The notes beneath the pieces are model-generated. The model was not told where the DNA came from. It made no database searches and worked only from the letters and a program-made list of their open reading frames with translations. A program made the translations under genes and the position numbers. A stretch of 64,000 nt of DNA. It comes from Actinospica sp035552695. Lineage in GTDB: Bacteria; Actinomycetota; Actinomycetes; Streptomycetales; Catenulisporaceae. The first letter of the stretch is position 1, and every line of letters starts with the position of its first letter. The DNA is taken from the NCBI RefSeq assembly GCF_035552695.1, contig NZ_DASZKT010000023.1, positions 1 to 64,000 on the forward strand, given 5' to 3'. Shown here one piece after another: positions 16,399 through 25,397 of this stretch.

Positions 16399-18327
16399 TC
16401 AGCCTCGCACCAGGAGTAGGGCCAGGATCAGCAGCGTGGCGCCGCCGAACATGGAGAGCGCGTAGGAGCGGACGAAGCCGGATTGCAGCTTCCGTAGTCG
16501 GCCCGAGCTTCCGCCGAGCCCGGCCGCGAGGCCGTTGACGACGCCGTCCACGCCCTTCATGTCGAAGTACACGAGCACCCGCGTCAGCATCTGGCCGGAG
16601 CGCATGAACGCGACCTCGTTGAACGCGTCGCCGTACAGGTCCTGACGCGCCGCGCGGGTCGCGAAGGAGCCGAGCGGGGGCTGCGACGGAGCCTGCTGCA
16701 GGCCGTAGCCGAGGTAGGCGTAGCCGGCGCCCGCGACCACCACGGCCAGCGTGATCACCTGGAGCACGACGGAGTTGATGGGCGAGTGGCCGTCGCTGTG
16801 GCCGGTGACCGGGGTCAGCCAGTTCAGGAACGCGCTGTGGTAGGAGAACAGGAAGCCCGCGGCCACGGATCCGATCGCCAGCACGGCCATCGGGATCACC
16901 ATGACCCACGGCGACTCGTGCGGGTGCGGCTCGTGGCCCTCGGCGTCCGGCACCCAGCGCTTCTGGCCGAAGAAGGTCATCAGCATCACGCGGGTCATGT
17001 AGAACGCCGTGATCAGCGCGCCGAGCAGCGCCGTGCAGCCGAGGATCCAGCCGGACGTGCCGCCCTGGCTGAACGCCGCCTCGATGATCTTGTCCTTCGA
17101 CCAGTAGCCGGAGAACGGCGGGCAGCCGATGATCGCGAGATAGCCGAGACCGAAGGTCGCGAAGGTCCACGGCATGTACTTGCGCAGCGCGCCGTAGTGC
17201 CGCATGTTCACGTCGTCGTTCATGCCGTGCATGACCGAGCCCGCGCCGAGGAAGAGCCCGGCCTTGAAGAAGCCGTGCGTGATCAGGTGCATGATGGCGA
17301 AGACGTAGCCGACCGGACCGAGGCCGGCGGCCAGGATCATGTAGCCGATCTGCGACATCGTCGAACCGGCCAGCGCCTTCTTGATGTCGTCCTTGGCGCA
17401 ACCGATGATCGCACCGAACATCAGCGTGACCGCGCCGACGATGGTGACGACGAGCCGCGCGTTCGGCGAGACGTCGAAGATGGCGTTCGACCTGACGATC
17501 AGGTAGACGCCCGCGGTGACCATCGTCGCCGCGTGGATCAGGGCGCTGACCGGGGTCGGGCCCTCCATCGCGTCGAGCAGCCAGGACTGCAGCGGGAACT
17601 GCGCCGACTTGCCGCACGCGCCGAGCAGGAGCAGCAGGCCGATCGCCGTCATCGTGCCGGTCTTCGCACCGGACGCGCCGTTGAGCACCGGACCGAAGGC
17701 GAAGCTGCCGAAGGTCGTGTACATCAGCATGACCGCGATCGACAGGCCGACGTCGCCGACCCGGTTGACGATGAAGGCCTTCTTGGCCGCGACCGCCGCC
17801 GAGGGCTTGTGCTGCCAGAAGCCGATCAGCAGGTACGAGGCGAGGCCCACGCCCTCCCAGCCCGCGTACAGCAGCAGGTAGTTGTCGGCGAGGACGAGCA
17901 CCAGCATCGCGGACAGGAAGAGGTTCAGGTAGCAGAAGAACTTCCGCTTGTTCTCATCGTGCTCCATGTAGCCGATCGAGTAGATGTGGATCAGCGAACC
18001 CACACCCGTGATCAACAGCACGAAGACGATGGAGAGCTGGTCGAGGTGGAAGCCGGCGTCGGCGCTGAAGCCGGGGACCGGGATCCAGGTGTAGATGTGC
18101 TGGTCGTAAGAACGCTGATTGCCCGGCTTGGCGAGCAGCGCGAAGAAGAGCACCGCGCCGAGGACGAAGGAGCCGACGGCGGTGGCACAGCCGAGCAGGT
18201 GGCCCCAGCGGTTCGTCCGCCTCCCGCCGAGCAGCAGGATCGCAGCGCCCGCCAGGGGCAGCAGGACCACCCACGCGGTCAGGGTGAACGTGCCGGTCGC
18301 CGCGACCGGGGCATAGGACGGTGTCAT
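16399..18327 (-). CDS. nuoL: NADH-quinone oxidoreductase subunit L
   Basis: 642-residue distal antiporter-like subunit, with the long C-terminal amphipathic lateral helix region characteristic of NuoL. It contains LLLYAGWEGVGLASYLLIG, TPVSALIHAATMVTAGVYL and DDIKKALAGSTMSQIGYM. The ATG at 18327 begins MTPSYAPVAA; the frame continues upstream without protein-like sequence. It lies 14 bp after the nuoK stop. Confidence 0.96.
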   Translation of the reverse strand: MTPSYAPVAATGTFTLTAWVVLLPLAGAAILLLGGRRTNRWGHLLGCATAVGSFVLGAVLFFALLAKPGNQRSYDQHIYTWIPVPGFSADAGFHLDQLSIVFVLLITGVGSLIHIYSIGYMEHDENKRKFFCYLNLFLSAMLVLVLADNYLLLYAGWEGVGLASYLLIGFWQHKPSAAVAAKKAFIVNRVGDVGLSIAVMLMYTTFGSFAFGPVLNGASGAKTGTMTAIGLLLLLGACGKSAQFPLQSWLLDAMEGPTPVSALIHAATMVTAGVYLIVRSNAIFDVSPNARLVVTIVGAVTLMFGAIIGCAKDDIKKALAGSTMSQIGYMILAAGLGPVGYVFAIMHLITHGFFKAGLFLGAGSVMHGMNDDVNMRHYGALRKYMPWTFATFGLGYLAIIGCPPFSGYWSKDKIIEAAFSQGGTSGWILGCTALLGALITAFYMTRVMLMTFFGQKRWVPDAEGHEPHPHESPWVMVIPMAVLAIGSVAAGFLFSYHSAFLNWLTPVTGHSDGHSPINSVVLQVITLAVVVAGAGYAYLGYGLQQAPSQPPLGSFATRAARQDLYGDAFNEVAFMRSGQMLTRVLVYFDMKGVDGVVNGLAAGLGGSSGRLRKLQSGFVRSYALSMFGGATLLILALLLVRG

Positions 18328-18341
18328 GCGCCTTCGGCCTC

Positions 18342-18641
18342 TCAGTACTTGAGCAGATTGGCGTCGTCGACCGAGGCCGAGCGGCGAGTGCGGAAGACGC
18401 TGATGATGATCGCCAGGCCCACGACGACTTCGGCCGCCGCGACCACCATCGTGAAGAAGGCGATGACCTGGCCGTCCAGCGCGCCGTGCATCCGGCTGAA
18501 GGTGACGAACGCCAGGTTGGCCGCGTTGAGCATCAGCTCGATGCACATGAACACGACGATGGCGTTGCGCCGGATCAGCACGCCGAGCGCGCCGAGGGTG
18601 AACAGGATCGCGGACAGGTAGAGGTAGTTGTCCGGGTTCAC
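18342..18641 (-). CDS. nuoK: NADH-quinone oxidoreductase subunit K
   Basis: 99-residue membrane subunit with three helices, exactly the usual length. The conserved Glu residues for proton translocation lie in VFMCIELMLNAANLAF and AAAEVVVGLA. The start is GTG at 18641, preceded by GAGGAGGTG and overlapping the nuoJ stop (GTGA). Confidence 0.96.
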   Translation of the reverse strand: MNPDNYLYLSAILFTLGALGVLIRRNAIVVFMCIELMLNAANLAFVTFSRMHGALDGQVIAFFTMVVAAAEVVVGLAIIISVFRTRRSASVDDANLLKY

Positions 18642-19456
18642 TTCGACACCTCCTCGTTGCTCGTGTCGTCGCGCGGGACGACGGCCGTTCCGTTGCGGCG
18701 GGCGCCGGGCAGCGGCAGCGGACGGAAGCCGCGCACCGTGCCCCGGCCGCGCAGGGTGGCGTTGACGCTGACCTCGCTGGGCGTGCCGTCGGGCAGCAGC
18801 GCCGGGGTGTCCACCGCGTTGTGCTGCGCGTACACGCCCGGGTTGGGCAGGCCGGTGAGCGCGATCTTCTCGCCCTTGCCCCAGCGCTCGAAGCGCTCGA
18901 TGGACAGCTCGCGCTGCGACTTGCGCGGCACGGTGCGCTCCCGGTGGGTGAGCACCATCGCGCCGGTCGCCGAGGTGATCAGGACGGCCGAGGAGACCTC
19001 GAACGCCCAGAAGTAGCGGGAGAACAGCAGCAGCGCGAGGGACTGGACGTTGCCGCCGCCCTTCGCGTTCGCCGCGTTCGTGCCGATGAACTCCGGCAGG
19101 TTCGCGTGCGCGTAGACGCCGATCAGCACGGCCCCGAAGGCGAGCACGAACGGCACGGCGAGCCAGCGCTGGCCGCGGATCGTCTCGACCAGCGAGTCCT
19201 GCGACTCGATGCCGATCAGCATGAGCACGAACAGGAACAGCATCATCACGGCGCCGGTGTAGACGACGATCTGCACCACGCCGAGGAAGACCGCGCCCTG
19301 CGCCATGTAGAAGAAGGCCAGGCAGAGCATCACGGTGCACAGGCACAGCGCGGCGTGCACGATCTTCTTGGAGAAGATCAGGCCGAGTGCGCCGGCGACC
19401 GAGATGATCGAGCCGATCCAGAAGAGGAAAGTCTCGCCGTGACCGGTGTTGCCCAT
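18638..19456 (-). CDS. nuoJ: NADH-quinone oxidoreductase subunit J
   Basis: 272-residue membrane subunit. The five-helix core (FFYMAQGAVFLGVVQIVVYTG) is followed by a hydrophilic C-terminal tail of about 90 residues (from about residue 185), longer than in E. coli. The ATG at 19456 has a good GGAGGGAG Shine-Dalgarno lying inside a preceding 32-codon micro-ORF, whose stop overlaps the start (TGATG). The first part of the gene is partly duplicated upstream (19492-19557). Confidence 0.95.
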   Translation of the reverse strand: MGNTGHGETFLFWIGSIISVAGALGLIFSKKIVHAALCLCTVMLCLAFFYMAQGAVFLGVVQIVVYTGAVMMLFLFVLMLIGIESQDSLVETIRGQRWLAVPFVLAFGAVLIGVYAHANLPEFIGTNAANAKGGGNVQSLALLLFSRYFWAFEVSSAVLITSATGAMVLTHRERTVPRKSQRELSIERFERWGKGEKIALTGLPNPGVYAQHNAVDTPALLPDGTPSEVSVNATLRGRGTVRGFRPLPLPGARRNGTAVVPRDDTSNEEVSK

Positions 19457-19459
19457 CAG
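19402..19459 (-). repeat. Original 5' end of nuoJ that is duplicated upstream
   Basis: Two blocks, 19431-19459 (29 bp, containing the nuoJ start) and 19402-19420 (19 bp), are repeated exactly at 19529-19557 and 19492-19510. The spacer is 10 nt here and 18 nt in the copy. Confidence 0.9.
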
Positions 19460-19554
19460 AAACTCCCTCCAGCCATGGCTCCGAGGCGCGAAGATGATCG
19501 AGCCGATCCACTGTGCCCGAATCGGACGGTCTCGCCGTGACCGGTGTTGCCCAT
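19456..19554 (-). CDS. 32-codon micro-ORF from duplicated nuoJ start
   Basis: It begins MGNTGHGET, identical to the first nine residues of NuoJ, then diverges (VRFGHSG...) and ends in TGA overlapping the real nuoJ ATG. Its own ATG overlaps the nuoI stop (TGATG). The ancestral nuoJ start therefore probably lay at 19554, and a partial tandem duplication moved nuoJ about 98 bp away. The micro-ORF still connects the two genes by stop-start overlaps. A protein function is doubtful; a role as a translational relay is inferred. Confidence 0.5.
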   Translation of the reverse strand: MGNTGHGETVRFGHSGSARSSSRLGAMAGGSF

Positions 19555-19557
19555 CAG
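19492..19557 (-). repeat. Duplicated copy of nuoJ 5' end
   Basis: Contains 29-bp (19529-19557) and 19-bp (19492-19510) blocks identical to the start of nuoJ, separated by 18 unrelated bases. Confidence 0.9.
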
Positions 19558-20192
19558 GAGCTCACCTCCTCAGCATCCGAGTCCGAGGCCTTGGCGACCG
19601 CGAGCATCTGGCCGAGCAGATCGTCGTCCGCGCGCGGGACCTCGCCGCGGTAGTACTCCTTCTCGGTGACCTCGTGGCCCGAGGCGTCCTCGTACATCCG
19701 GTGCGGCGGCGGGACCATGCCCTCGGCCAACGGCGCGAGCAGCCGATCCTTGGTGTAGATCAGCGATTCGCGGCTGGTGTCGGCGAGCTCGTACTCGTTC
19801 GTCATGGTCAGCGCGCGGGTCGGGCAGGCCTCGATGCACAGGCCGCACAGGATGCAGCGCAGATAGTTGATCTGGTAGACGCTGCCGTACCGCTCGCCCG
19901 GGGAGAAGCGCTCCTCCTCGGTGTTGTCCGCGCCCTCGACGTAGATCGCGTCCGCGGGGCACGCCCACGCGCACAGCTCGCAGCCGATGCACTTCTCCAG
20001 GCCGTCCGGGTGCCGGTTGAGCTGATGCCGGCCGTGGAAGCGCAGCTGGGTCGGTACCTTCTCCTCCGGGTACTGCTCGGTGTTCGGCTTCTTGAACATC
20101 GTCCCGAACGTGGTGCCGAAGCCCGCGACCGAGGCGAGCGGGCCCGGCTTGCCGCCCTCGCCGACCTTCTTGCTGGACCTATTGGTGGCCAT
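19554..20192 (-). CDS. nuoI: NADH-quinone oxidoreductase subunit I
   Basis: 212-residue peripheral subunit carrying clusters N6a and N6b. Two 4Fe-4S ferredoxin motifs are intact: Cys68, 71, 74, 78 (CIGCELCAWACP) and Cys113, 116, 119, 123 (CILCGLCIEACP). The ATG at 20192 overlaps the 3' end of nuoH by 14 bp. It passes electrons to NuoB/NuoD in the quinone-reducing module. Confidence 0.96.
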   Translation of the reverse strand: MATNRSSKKVGEGGKPGPLASVAGFGTTFGTMFKKPNTEQYPEEKVPTQLRFHGRHQLNRHPDGLEKCIGCELCAWACPADAIYVEGADNTEEERFSPGERYGSVYQINYLRCILCGLCIEACPTRALTMTNEYELADTSRESLIYTKDRLLAPLAEGMVPPPHRMYEDASGHEVTEKEYYRGEVPRADDDLLGQMLAVAKASDSDAEEVSS

Positions 20193-21549
20193 CAGAGGCC
20201 TCCTCCGCTGGAGTGTGTCCGTTGGCGGTGAGAGCGGCGGCAGCTACGAGCGAGCTGCGCAGCGGCCGCGGCGTGATCGGCGTGCGCTGCTGACCGGGCA
20301 TCGGCGGCACCGGGAAGCCGCCGCCGAGTCCGTCCTGGTCCTCTTCGCGGGCCAGTTCCTCGGCGTCGCGCGCCCGGCGGTCGAGGCCGATCTGGTTGCG
20401 CTCGCGCACCTCCAGGGCCACGAGCACGAGCACGAACAGGGCGGCCGCGCCGATGCAGATCGGGATCAGGTGCGCCTGGTCCATGTCCCCGACGTTCCGC
20501 AGCTGCCGGATCACCGCGACCAGCAGCAGCCAGACCAGCGAGACCGGGATCAGCACCTTCCAGCCCAGCCTCATGAACTGGTCGTAGCGCAGCCGGGGCA
20601 GCGTTCCGCGCAGCCAGATGAAGAAGAACACGAAGATCATCAGCTTGACGAGGAACCAGATCATCGGGTACCAGCCCTGGTTCGCTCCCGACCAGAGCGA
20701 GATCGGCCAGGGCGCCCGCCAGCCGCCGAAGAACATCGTGATCGCCAGGCAGGACACGGTGACCAGGTTGATGTACTCGGCGAGGAAGAACAGCGCGAAC
20801 TTCAGCGAGCTGTACTCGGTGTGGAAGCCCCCGACCAGTTCGCCTTCGGCTTCCGGCAGGTCGAAGGGCGCGCGGTTCGTCTCGCCGACCATCGCGATGA
20901 TGTAGATGATCCCCGAGACGCACAGCGGCAGGATGTACCAGGTCTGCGCCTGCGCCGCGACGATTCCGCTGGTGGACATGGTGCCCGCGTAGAGGAACAC
21001 GCCCGCGAAGCTCAGTCCCATCGCGATCTCGTAGGAGATCATCTGGGCGGACGAGCGGATGCCGCCGAGCAGCGGGTAGGTCGAGCCTGAGCTCCATCCG
21101 GCGAGCACGATGCCGTAGATGCCGATCGAGGAGACGGCCAGGATGTAGAGCACGCCGATCGGCAGGTCGACCAGCTGGAGCGTCGTCCGGTGATGGAAGA
21201 TCGAGACGCTGCCGCCCCACGGAATCACCGCGAACGCGAGGAACGCGGGGACCGCGGAGAGCACCGGCGCCATCCAGAACACGGGCTTGTCCGCGTTCGT
21301 CGGGACGATGTCCTCCTTCAGCGCGAGCTTCACGCCGTCGGCGAGGGACTGCAGCAGCCCCTGCGGTCCGACCCGGTTGGGCCCGATGCGCATCTGCATC
21401 CAGGACACCACGCGGCGCTCGAACCAGATGTTGAACAACGTCAGCACGACCAGCATCGCGAAGGCCGCTACCGCCTTGATCAAGGCGATGATGAACCACC
21501 ACTCGATGTGGGTGTCGAAGCCGTTGATGACCCAGTGGTCCATGTTCAC
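20179..21549 (-). CDS. nuoH: NADH-quinone oxidoreductase subunit H
   Basis: 456-residue membrane subunit that forms the quinone-entry site with NuoB/D. It has the conserved RIGPNRVGPQGLLQSLADG loop and RAPFDLPEAEGELVGGF. A C-terminal cytoplasmic tail of about 80 residues is longer than in proteobacteria and usual for actinobacteria. The start is GTG at 21549, overlapping the nuoG stop (GTGA); an internal ATG two codons later is possible. Confidence 0.95.
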   Translation of the reverse strand: MNMDHWVINGFDTHIEWWFIIALIKAVAAFAMLVVLTLFNIWFERRVVSWMQMRIGPNRVGPQGLLQSLADGVKLALKEDIVPTNADKPVFWMAPVLSAVPAFLAFAVIPWGGSVSIFHHRTTLQLVDLPIGVLYILAVSSIGIYGIVLAGWSSGSTYPLLGGIRSSAQMISYEIAMGLSFAGVFLYAGTMSTSGIVAAQAQTWYILPLCVSGIIYIIAMVGETNRAPFDLPEAEGELVGGFHTEYSSLKFALFFLAEYINLVTVSCLAITMFFGGWRAPWPISLWSGANQGWYPMIWFLVKLMIFVFFFIWLRGTLPRLRYDQFMRLGWKVLIPVSLVWLLLVAVIRQLRNVGDMDQAHLIPICIGAAALFVLVLVALEVRERNQIGLDRRARDAEELAREEDQDGLGGGFPVPPMPGQQRTPITPRPLRSSLVAAAALTANGHTPAEEASDGHQ

Positions 21550-24077
21550 GAGTCCTCGCCCCCTTCGATGTGGAGCTCCGCAGTAGCGGTCGCGACGGCC
21601 GGGGACGACAGCGCCACAATCGAGCCGGTGTCGGCGCTGAGCGTGGCGCGCACGTGCGAGCCAGGCGAGTTGGTCGGCAGCCAGACGACGCGGTCGGGCA
21701 GTTCGGCGATCTCCAGCGGCAGCAGGATCGTTCCGGCGTCAGTGCTGAGCGCGACCGTCTCTCCCTCCGCGACGCCGATCTCGTTCGCGGTGGCCGCGGA
21801 CAGCCGGGCGGCCGGTCGGCGCGCGGTCGCGGCGAGGTACTTCTCGCCGTCCTGCAGCCGTCCGTCGTCGAGCAGCTGATGCCAGGTGGCCAGCACGGCC
21901 TGTCCGGCGGCGGGCGCCGGAAGCTGGAGCATCTCGGCGCGCGGCGGCAGTGCGCGCGGACCGTCCCAGCTGCCGAGCGCGTCGAGCTCGCGACGAGCCG
22001 CGGCGACGTCCGGCAGGCCGAGGTGCACGTCCATCGCGTCGGCGAGCCGGTCGAGCACCCGCAGGTCCGCGATCTGCCCGCCCTGGGTCTGGGTGACCTC
22101 GGGGCTCAGCGCGGCGGTGAACGTGCGCGTCCGGCCCTCCCAGTCCAGGAAGGTGCCGTCCTTCTCGGCGACCGCGGCCACCGGGAAGACGACGTCGGCC
22201 AGCTCGGTCACCGCGCTGCGCCGCAGCTCCAGCGAGACCAGGAAGCCGACCGCGGCGAGGGCGTCGAGCGCTCCGGTCGGGTCGGGCAGGTCCGCCGGGT
22301 CCACGCCGCCGACCAGCAGGGCGCTGATCTCGCCGGACCGGGCCGCGGTCAGGATCGCATCGCCGTCCCGGCCCTCCAGCGTCGGCAGGGCCCTGACTCC
22401 CCAGGCCGTGGCCACCTGGCCGCGGGCCATCGGGTCGCCGATCGGGCGGGCGCCGGGCAGCAGGTTCGCCAGCGCCCCGGCCTCGACCGCGCCGCGCTCG
22501 CCCGCGCGCCGCGGAATCCAGGCCAGCTTCGCCCCGGTGTCCTTGGACAGCCGCAGCGCGGCGCTCAACGCGGCGGGCACGGAGGCGAGCCGCTCGCCGA
22601 CCAGGATGACCGCGCCTTCCTCGCGCAGCTGTCGGGCGACTTCGAGCCCGGCGTGATCGAGCCCTGCTTCGAAGCTGCCCTCGGCGAGTGCGCGGAGGAA
22701 CTCGGGCTCCGTGTGCGGCGCCGCCTTGAGGAGCGTCCCTTCGCACTTGCGCAGCCCGCGCGTGGCCATCGGCGCTATGGCGATGACGTGCGTCTTGTGC
22801 ACCCGCGCGGCCTTGCGCAACCGCAGGAAGACGATCGGCGACTCGTCCTCCGGCTCGAAGCCGACGAGCAGCACGGCCGGCGCGGAGTCCAGATCCGCGT
22901 AGGTGACCGCGCCGGAGCGGGGTGCCTTGCCCGCCACGTGGGCGGCGAGGAACTCGGCCTCCTCGTGGCTCTGCGGCCGGGCGCGGAAGTCGATGTCGTT
23001 GGTGTCCAGCGCGAGCCGGGCGAACTTCGAGTAGGCGTAGGCGTCCTCGAGGGTCGAGCGTCCGCCGACGAGCACGCCGGCCTGGCCGCGGCTCGACCGG
23101 AGCCCTTCCGCCGCGACGCGCAGCGCCTCGGGCCAGGACGCCGGGACGAGCTCGCCGTCCTTGCGCACCAAGGGAGTCGTGATCCGGTCGGACTGCGTCG
23201 CGTACTGGAAGGCCCAGCGGCCCTTGTCGCAGTTCCACTCCTCGTTGACCTCCGGGTCCTCGCCCGCCAGGCGTCGCAGCACCGTGCCACGCCGGTGGTC
23301 GGTGCGCAGCGCGCAGCCGGAGGCGCAGTGCTCGCACGCGCTCGGCGCGGAGACCAGGTCGAAGGGCCGGGAGCGGAACCGGTAGGCGGCGCCGGTGAGC
23401 GCGCCGACCGGGCAGATCTGCACGGTGTTCCCGGAGAAGTAGGACTCGAAGTCCTGGTCCCCCGCCACCGAGATGCCGACCTGCTGCTGCGGGCCGCGCT
23501 CGATCAGCGTGAGGAACGGGTCGCCGGCGATCTGCTCGGAGAAGCGGGTGCAGCGCGCGCAGTTGACGCAGCGTTCGCGGTCCAGCAGCACCTGCGCCGA
23601 GACGTTGATCGGCTTGGGGAACGTGCGCTTCTTGTCTCCGAAGCGGCTCTCGCCCCGCCCGTTGCTCAGCGCCTGGTTCTGCAGCGGGCACTCGCCGCCC
23701 TTGTCGCAGACCGGGCAGTCCAGCGGGTGGTTGATCAGCAGCAGTTCCATCACGCCGCGCTGCGCCTTGTCGGCGACGGTGGACGTGCGCTGCGTCTTGA
23801 CGACCATGCCGTCGCCCACGGTCGTCGTGCACGAGGCGAGCGGCTTGCGCTGGCCCTCGACCTCGACCAGGCACTGCCGGCAGGCGCCGACCGGGTCGAG
23901 CAGCGGGTGGTCGCAGAAGCGCGGGATGGCGATGCCGAGCCGCTCGGCGACCCGGATGATCAGCTCACCCTTCTTGGCGATCACGTCGATGCCGTCGACG
24001 GTGAGCTTCACGTGCCCGGGCGGGACCTCGAGCTCGACTTCCCCGCCCTGGGCGGGAACATTGGTCGTGACTGTCAT
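21546..24077 (-). CDS. nuoG: NADH-quinone oxidoreductase subunit G
   Basis: 843-residue Fe-S subunit of the NADH module. The N-terminus has a 2Fe-2S ferredoxin fold (RFCDHPLLDPVGACRQC), a His-Cys cluster (HPLDCPVCDKGGEC), a 4Fe-4S site (CVNCARCTRFSEQIAGD), and an additional CEHCASGC motif for cluster N7. The C-terminal two thirds is a molybdopterin-oxidoreductase-like domain without molybdopterin function. The ATG at 24077 is 3 bp after the nuoF stop. Confidence 0.95.
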   Translation of the reverse strand: MTVTTNVPAQGGEVELEVPPGHVKLTVDGIDVIAKKGELIIRVAERLGIAIPRFCDHPLLDPVGACRQCLVEVEGQRKPLASCTTTVGDGMVVKTQRTSTVADKAQRGVMELLLINHPLDCPVCDKGGECPLQNQALSNGRGESRFGDKKRTFPKPINVSAQVLLDRERCVNCARCTRFSEQIAGDPFLTLIERGPQQQVGISVAGDQDFESYFSGNTVQICPVGALTGAAYRFRSRPFDLVSAPSACEHCASGCALRTDHRRGTVLRRLAGEDPEVNEEWNCDKGRWAFQYATQSDRITTPLVRKDGELVPASWPEALRVAAEGLRSSRGQAGVLVGGRSTLEDAYAYSKFARLALDTNDIDFRARPQSHEEAEFLAAHVAGKAPRSGAVTYADLDSAPAVLLVGFEPEDESPIVFLRLRKAARVHKTHVIAIAPMATRGLRKCEGTLLKAAPHTEPEFLRALAEGSFEAGLDHAGLEVARQLREEGAVILVGERLASVPAALSAALRLSKDTGAKLAWIPRRAGERGAVEAGALANLLPGARPIGDPMARGQVATAWGVRALPTLEGRDGDAILTAARSGEISALLVGGVDPADLPDPTGALDALAAVGFLVSLELRRSAVTELADVVFPVAAVAEKDGTFLDWEGRTRTFTAALSPEVTQTQGGQIADLRVLDRLADAMDVHLGLPDVAAARRELDALGSWDGPRALPPRAEMLQLPAPAAGQAVLATWHQLLDDGRLQDGEKYLAATARRPAARLSAATANEIGVAEGETVALSTDAGTILLPLEIAELPDRVVWLPTNSPGSHVRATLSADTGSIVALSSPAVATATAELHIEGGEDS

Positions 24078-24080
24078 GGG

Positions 24081-25397
24081 TCAGAACGCTCCCGTCAGGG
24101 CCGGGGCCCATACCGTGGTGCGGGCCGGGTCGAAGGGGCAGCCCCCGTGGCGCAGGTGGTCGAGGTACTCGTCACGGAAGTACTTGATCGACGAGACGAT
24201 CGGCGCCACGGCACCGTCACCGAGCGCGCAGAACGCGCGGCCGTTGATGTTGTCGCAGATGTCGAGCAGCTTCTCCAGCTCCGCCTCGTCGCCCTGCCCG
24301 GCCTCGAGCCGCCGGTAGGCCTGGACCAGCCAGTAGGTCCCCTCGCGGCACGGGGTGCACTTGCCGCAGGATTCGTGCGCGTAGAACTCGGTCCAGCGCA
24401 GCGCGGCGCGGACCACGCAGGTGGTCTCGTCGAAGATCTGCAGCGCGCGGGTGCCGAGGATGGATCCGGCCGCCGCGACGTTCTCGAAGTCCAGCGGCAC
24501 GTCCAGGTGCTCGTCGGTGAACAGCGGCGTCGAGGAGCCTCCGGGCGTCCAGAACTTCAGCCGGTGTCCGTGCCGGATCCCGCCCGCGAGTTCGAGCAGC
24601 TCCCCGAGCGTGACCCCGAGCCCGGCCTCGTACTGCCCGGGCCGGGTCACGTGCCCGGAGAGCGAGAAGAACCCGAAGCCCGGGCTCTTCTCGCTGCCGA
24701 AGGTGCGGAACCAGTCCTTGCCGTTGCGCAGGATCGACGGCACCGAGGCCACCGATTCGACGTTGTTGACGACGGTCGGGCTGGCGTAGAGCCCTTCGAC
24801 CGCGGGGAACGGCGGCCGGTTGCGCGGCTGGCCGCGGCGCCCCTCCAGCGAGTCGAGCAGCGCCGTCTCCTCGCCGCAGATGTAGGCGCCCGCGCCGACG
24901 TGCACGACGAGTTCGAGATCGAATCCGCTGCCGAGGATGTCCTTGCCGAGCAGGCCCGCCGCGTAGGCCTCGCGGACCGCGGCCAGCAGCCGCCGGACCA
25001 CGTGCGTCACCTCGCCGCGCACGTAGATGAAGGCGTGGCCGGAGCGGATCGCGTAGCTGCCGATGATGATGCCCTCGATCAGCTCGTGCGGGTTCGCGAG
25101 CATGGTCGGGATGTCCTTGCAGGTGCCCGGCTCCGACTCGTCCGCGTTGACCACGAAGTAGTGCGGCTTGCCGTCGCCCTGCGGGATGAACGACCACTTC
25201 ACGCCGGTCGGGAAGCCGCCGCCGCCGCGGCCGCGCAGCCCGGACTCCTTGACCTCGGCGATCACCTCGTCCGGCGTCATCTGAGTCAGGGCCTTGCGGA
25301 CGGCCGTGTAGCCGTCGCGCCGCCGGTAGCCGTCGATGGTGTACGAGTCCTGCTCGTCCCAGGCTCGGGAGAGCACCGGTGCCAGCTTGAGCGTCAC
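24081..25397 (-). CDS. nuoF: NADH-quinone oxidoreductase subunit F
   Basis: 438-residue NADH- and FMN-binding subunit. The Gly-rich NADH/FMN site is GRGGGGFPTGVKW, and cluster N3 ligands lie in ESCGKCTPCREG and the later Cys of NGRAFCALGD. The start is GTG at 25397, overlapping the nuoE stop (GTGA); the long upstream open frame is the shadow of nuoE. Confidence 0.96.
   Translation of the reverse strand: MTLKLAPVLSRAWDEQDSYTIDGYRRRDGYTAVRKALTQMTPDEVIAEVKESGLRGRGGGGFPTGVKWSFIPQGDGKPHYFVVNADESEPGTCKDIPTMLANPHELIEGIIIGSYAIRSGHAFIYVRGEVTHVVRRLLAAVREAYAAGLLGKDILGSGFDLELVVHVGAGAYICGEETALLDSLEGRRGQPRNRPPFPAVEGLYASPTVVNNVESVASVPSILRNGKDWFRTFGSEKSPGFGFFSLSGHVTRPGQYEAGLGVTLGELLELAGGIRHGHRLKFWTPGGSSTPLFTDEHLDVPLDFENVAAAGSILGTRALQIFDETTCVVRAALRWTEFYAHESCGKCTPCREGTYWLVQAYRRLEAGQGDEAELEKLLDICDNINGRAFCALGDGAVAPIVSSIKYFRDEYLDHLRHGGCPFDPARTTVWAPALTGAF

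Noticed and set aside
16786..18621. 611-codon plus-strand frame opposite nuoL/nuoK
   Set aside because: Shadow frame, charged low-complexity product against certain complex I subunits.
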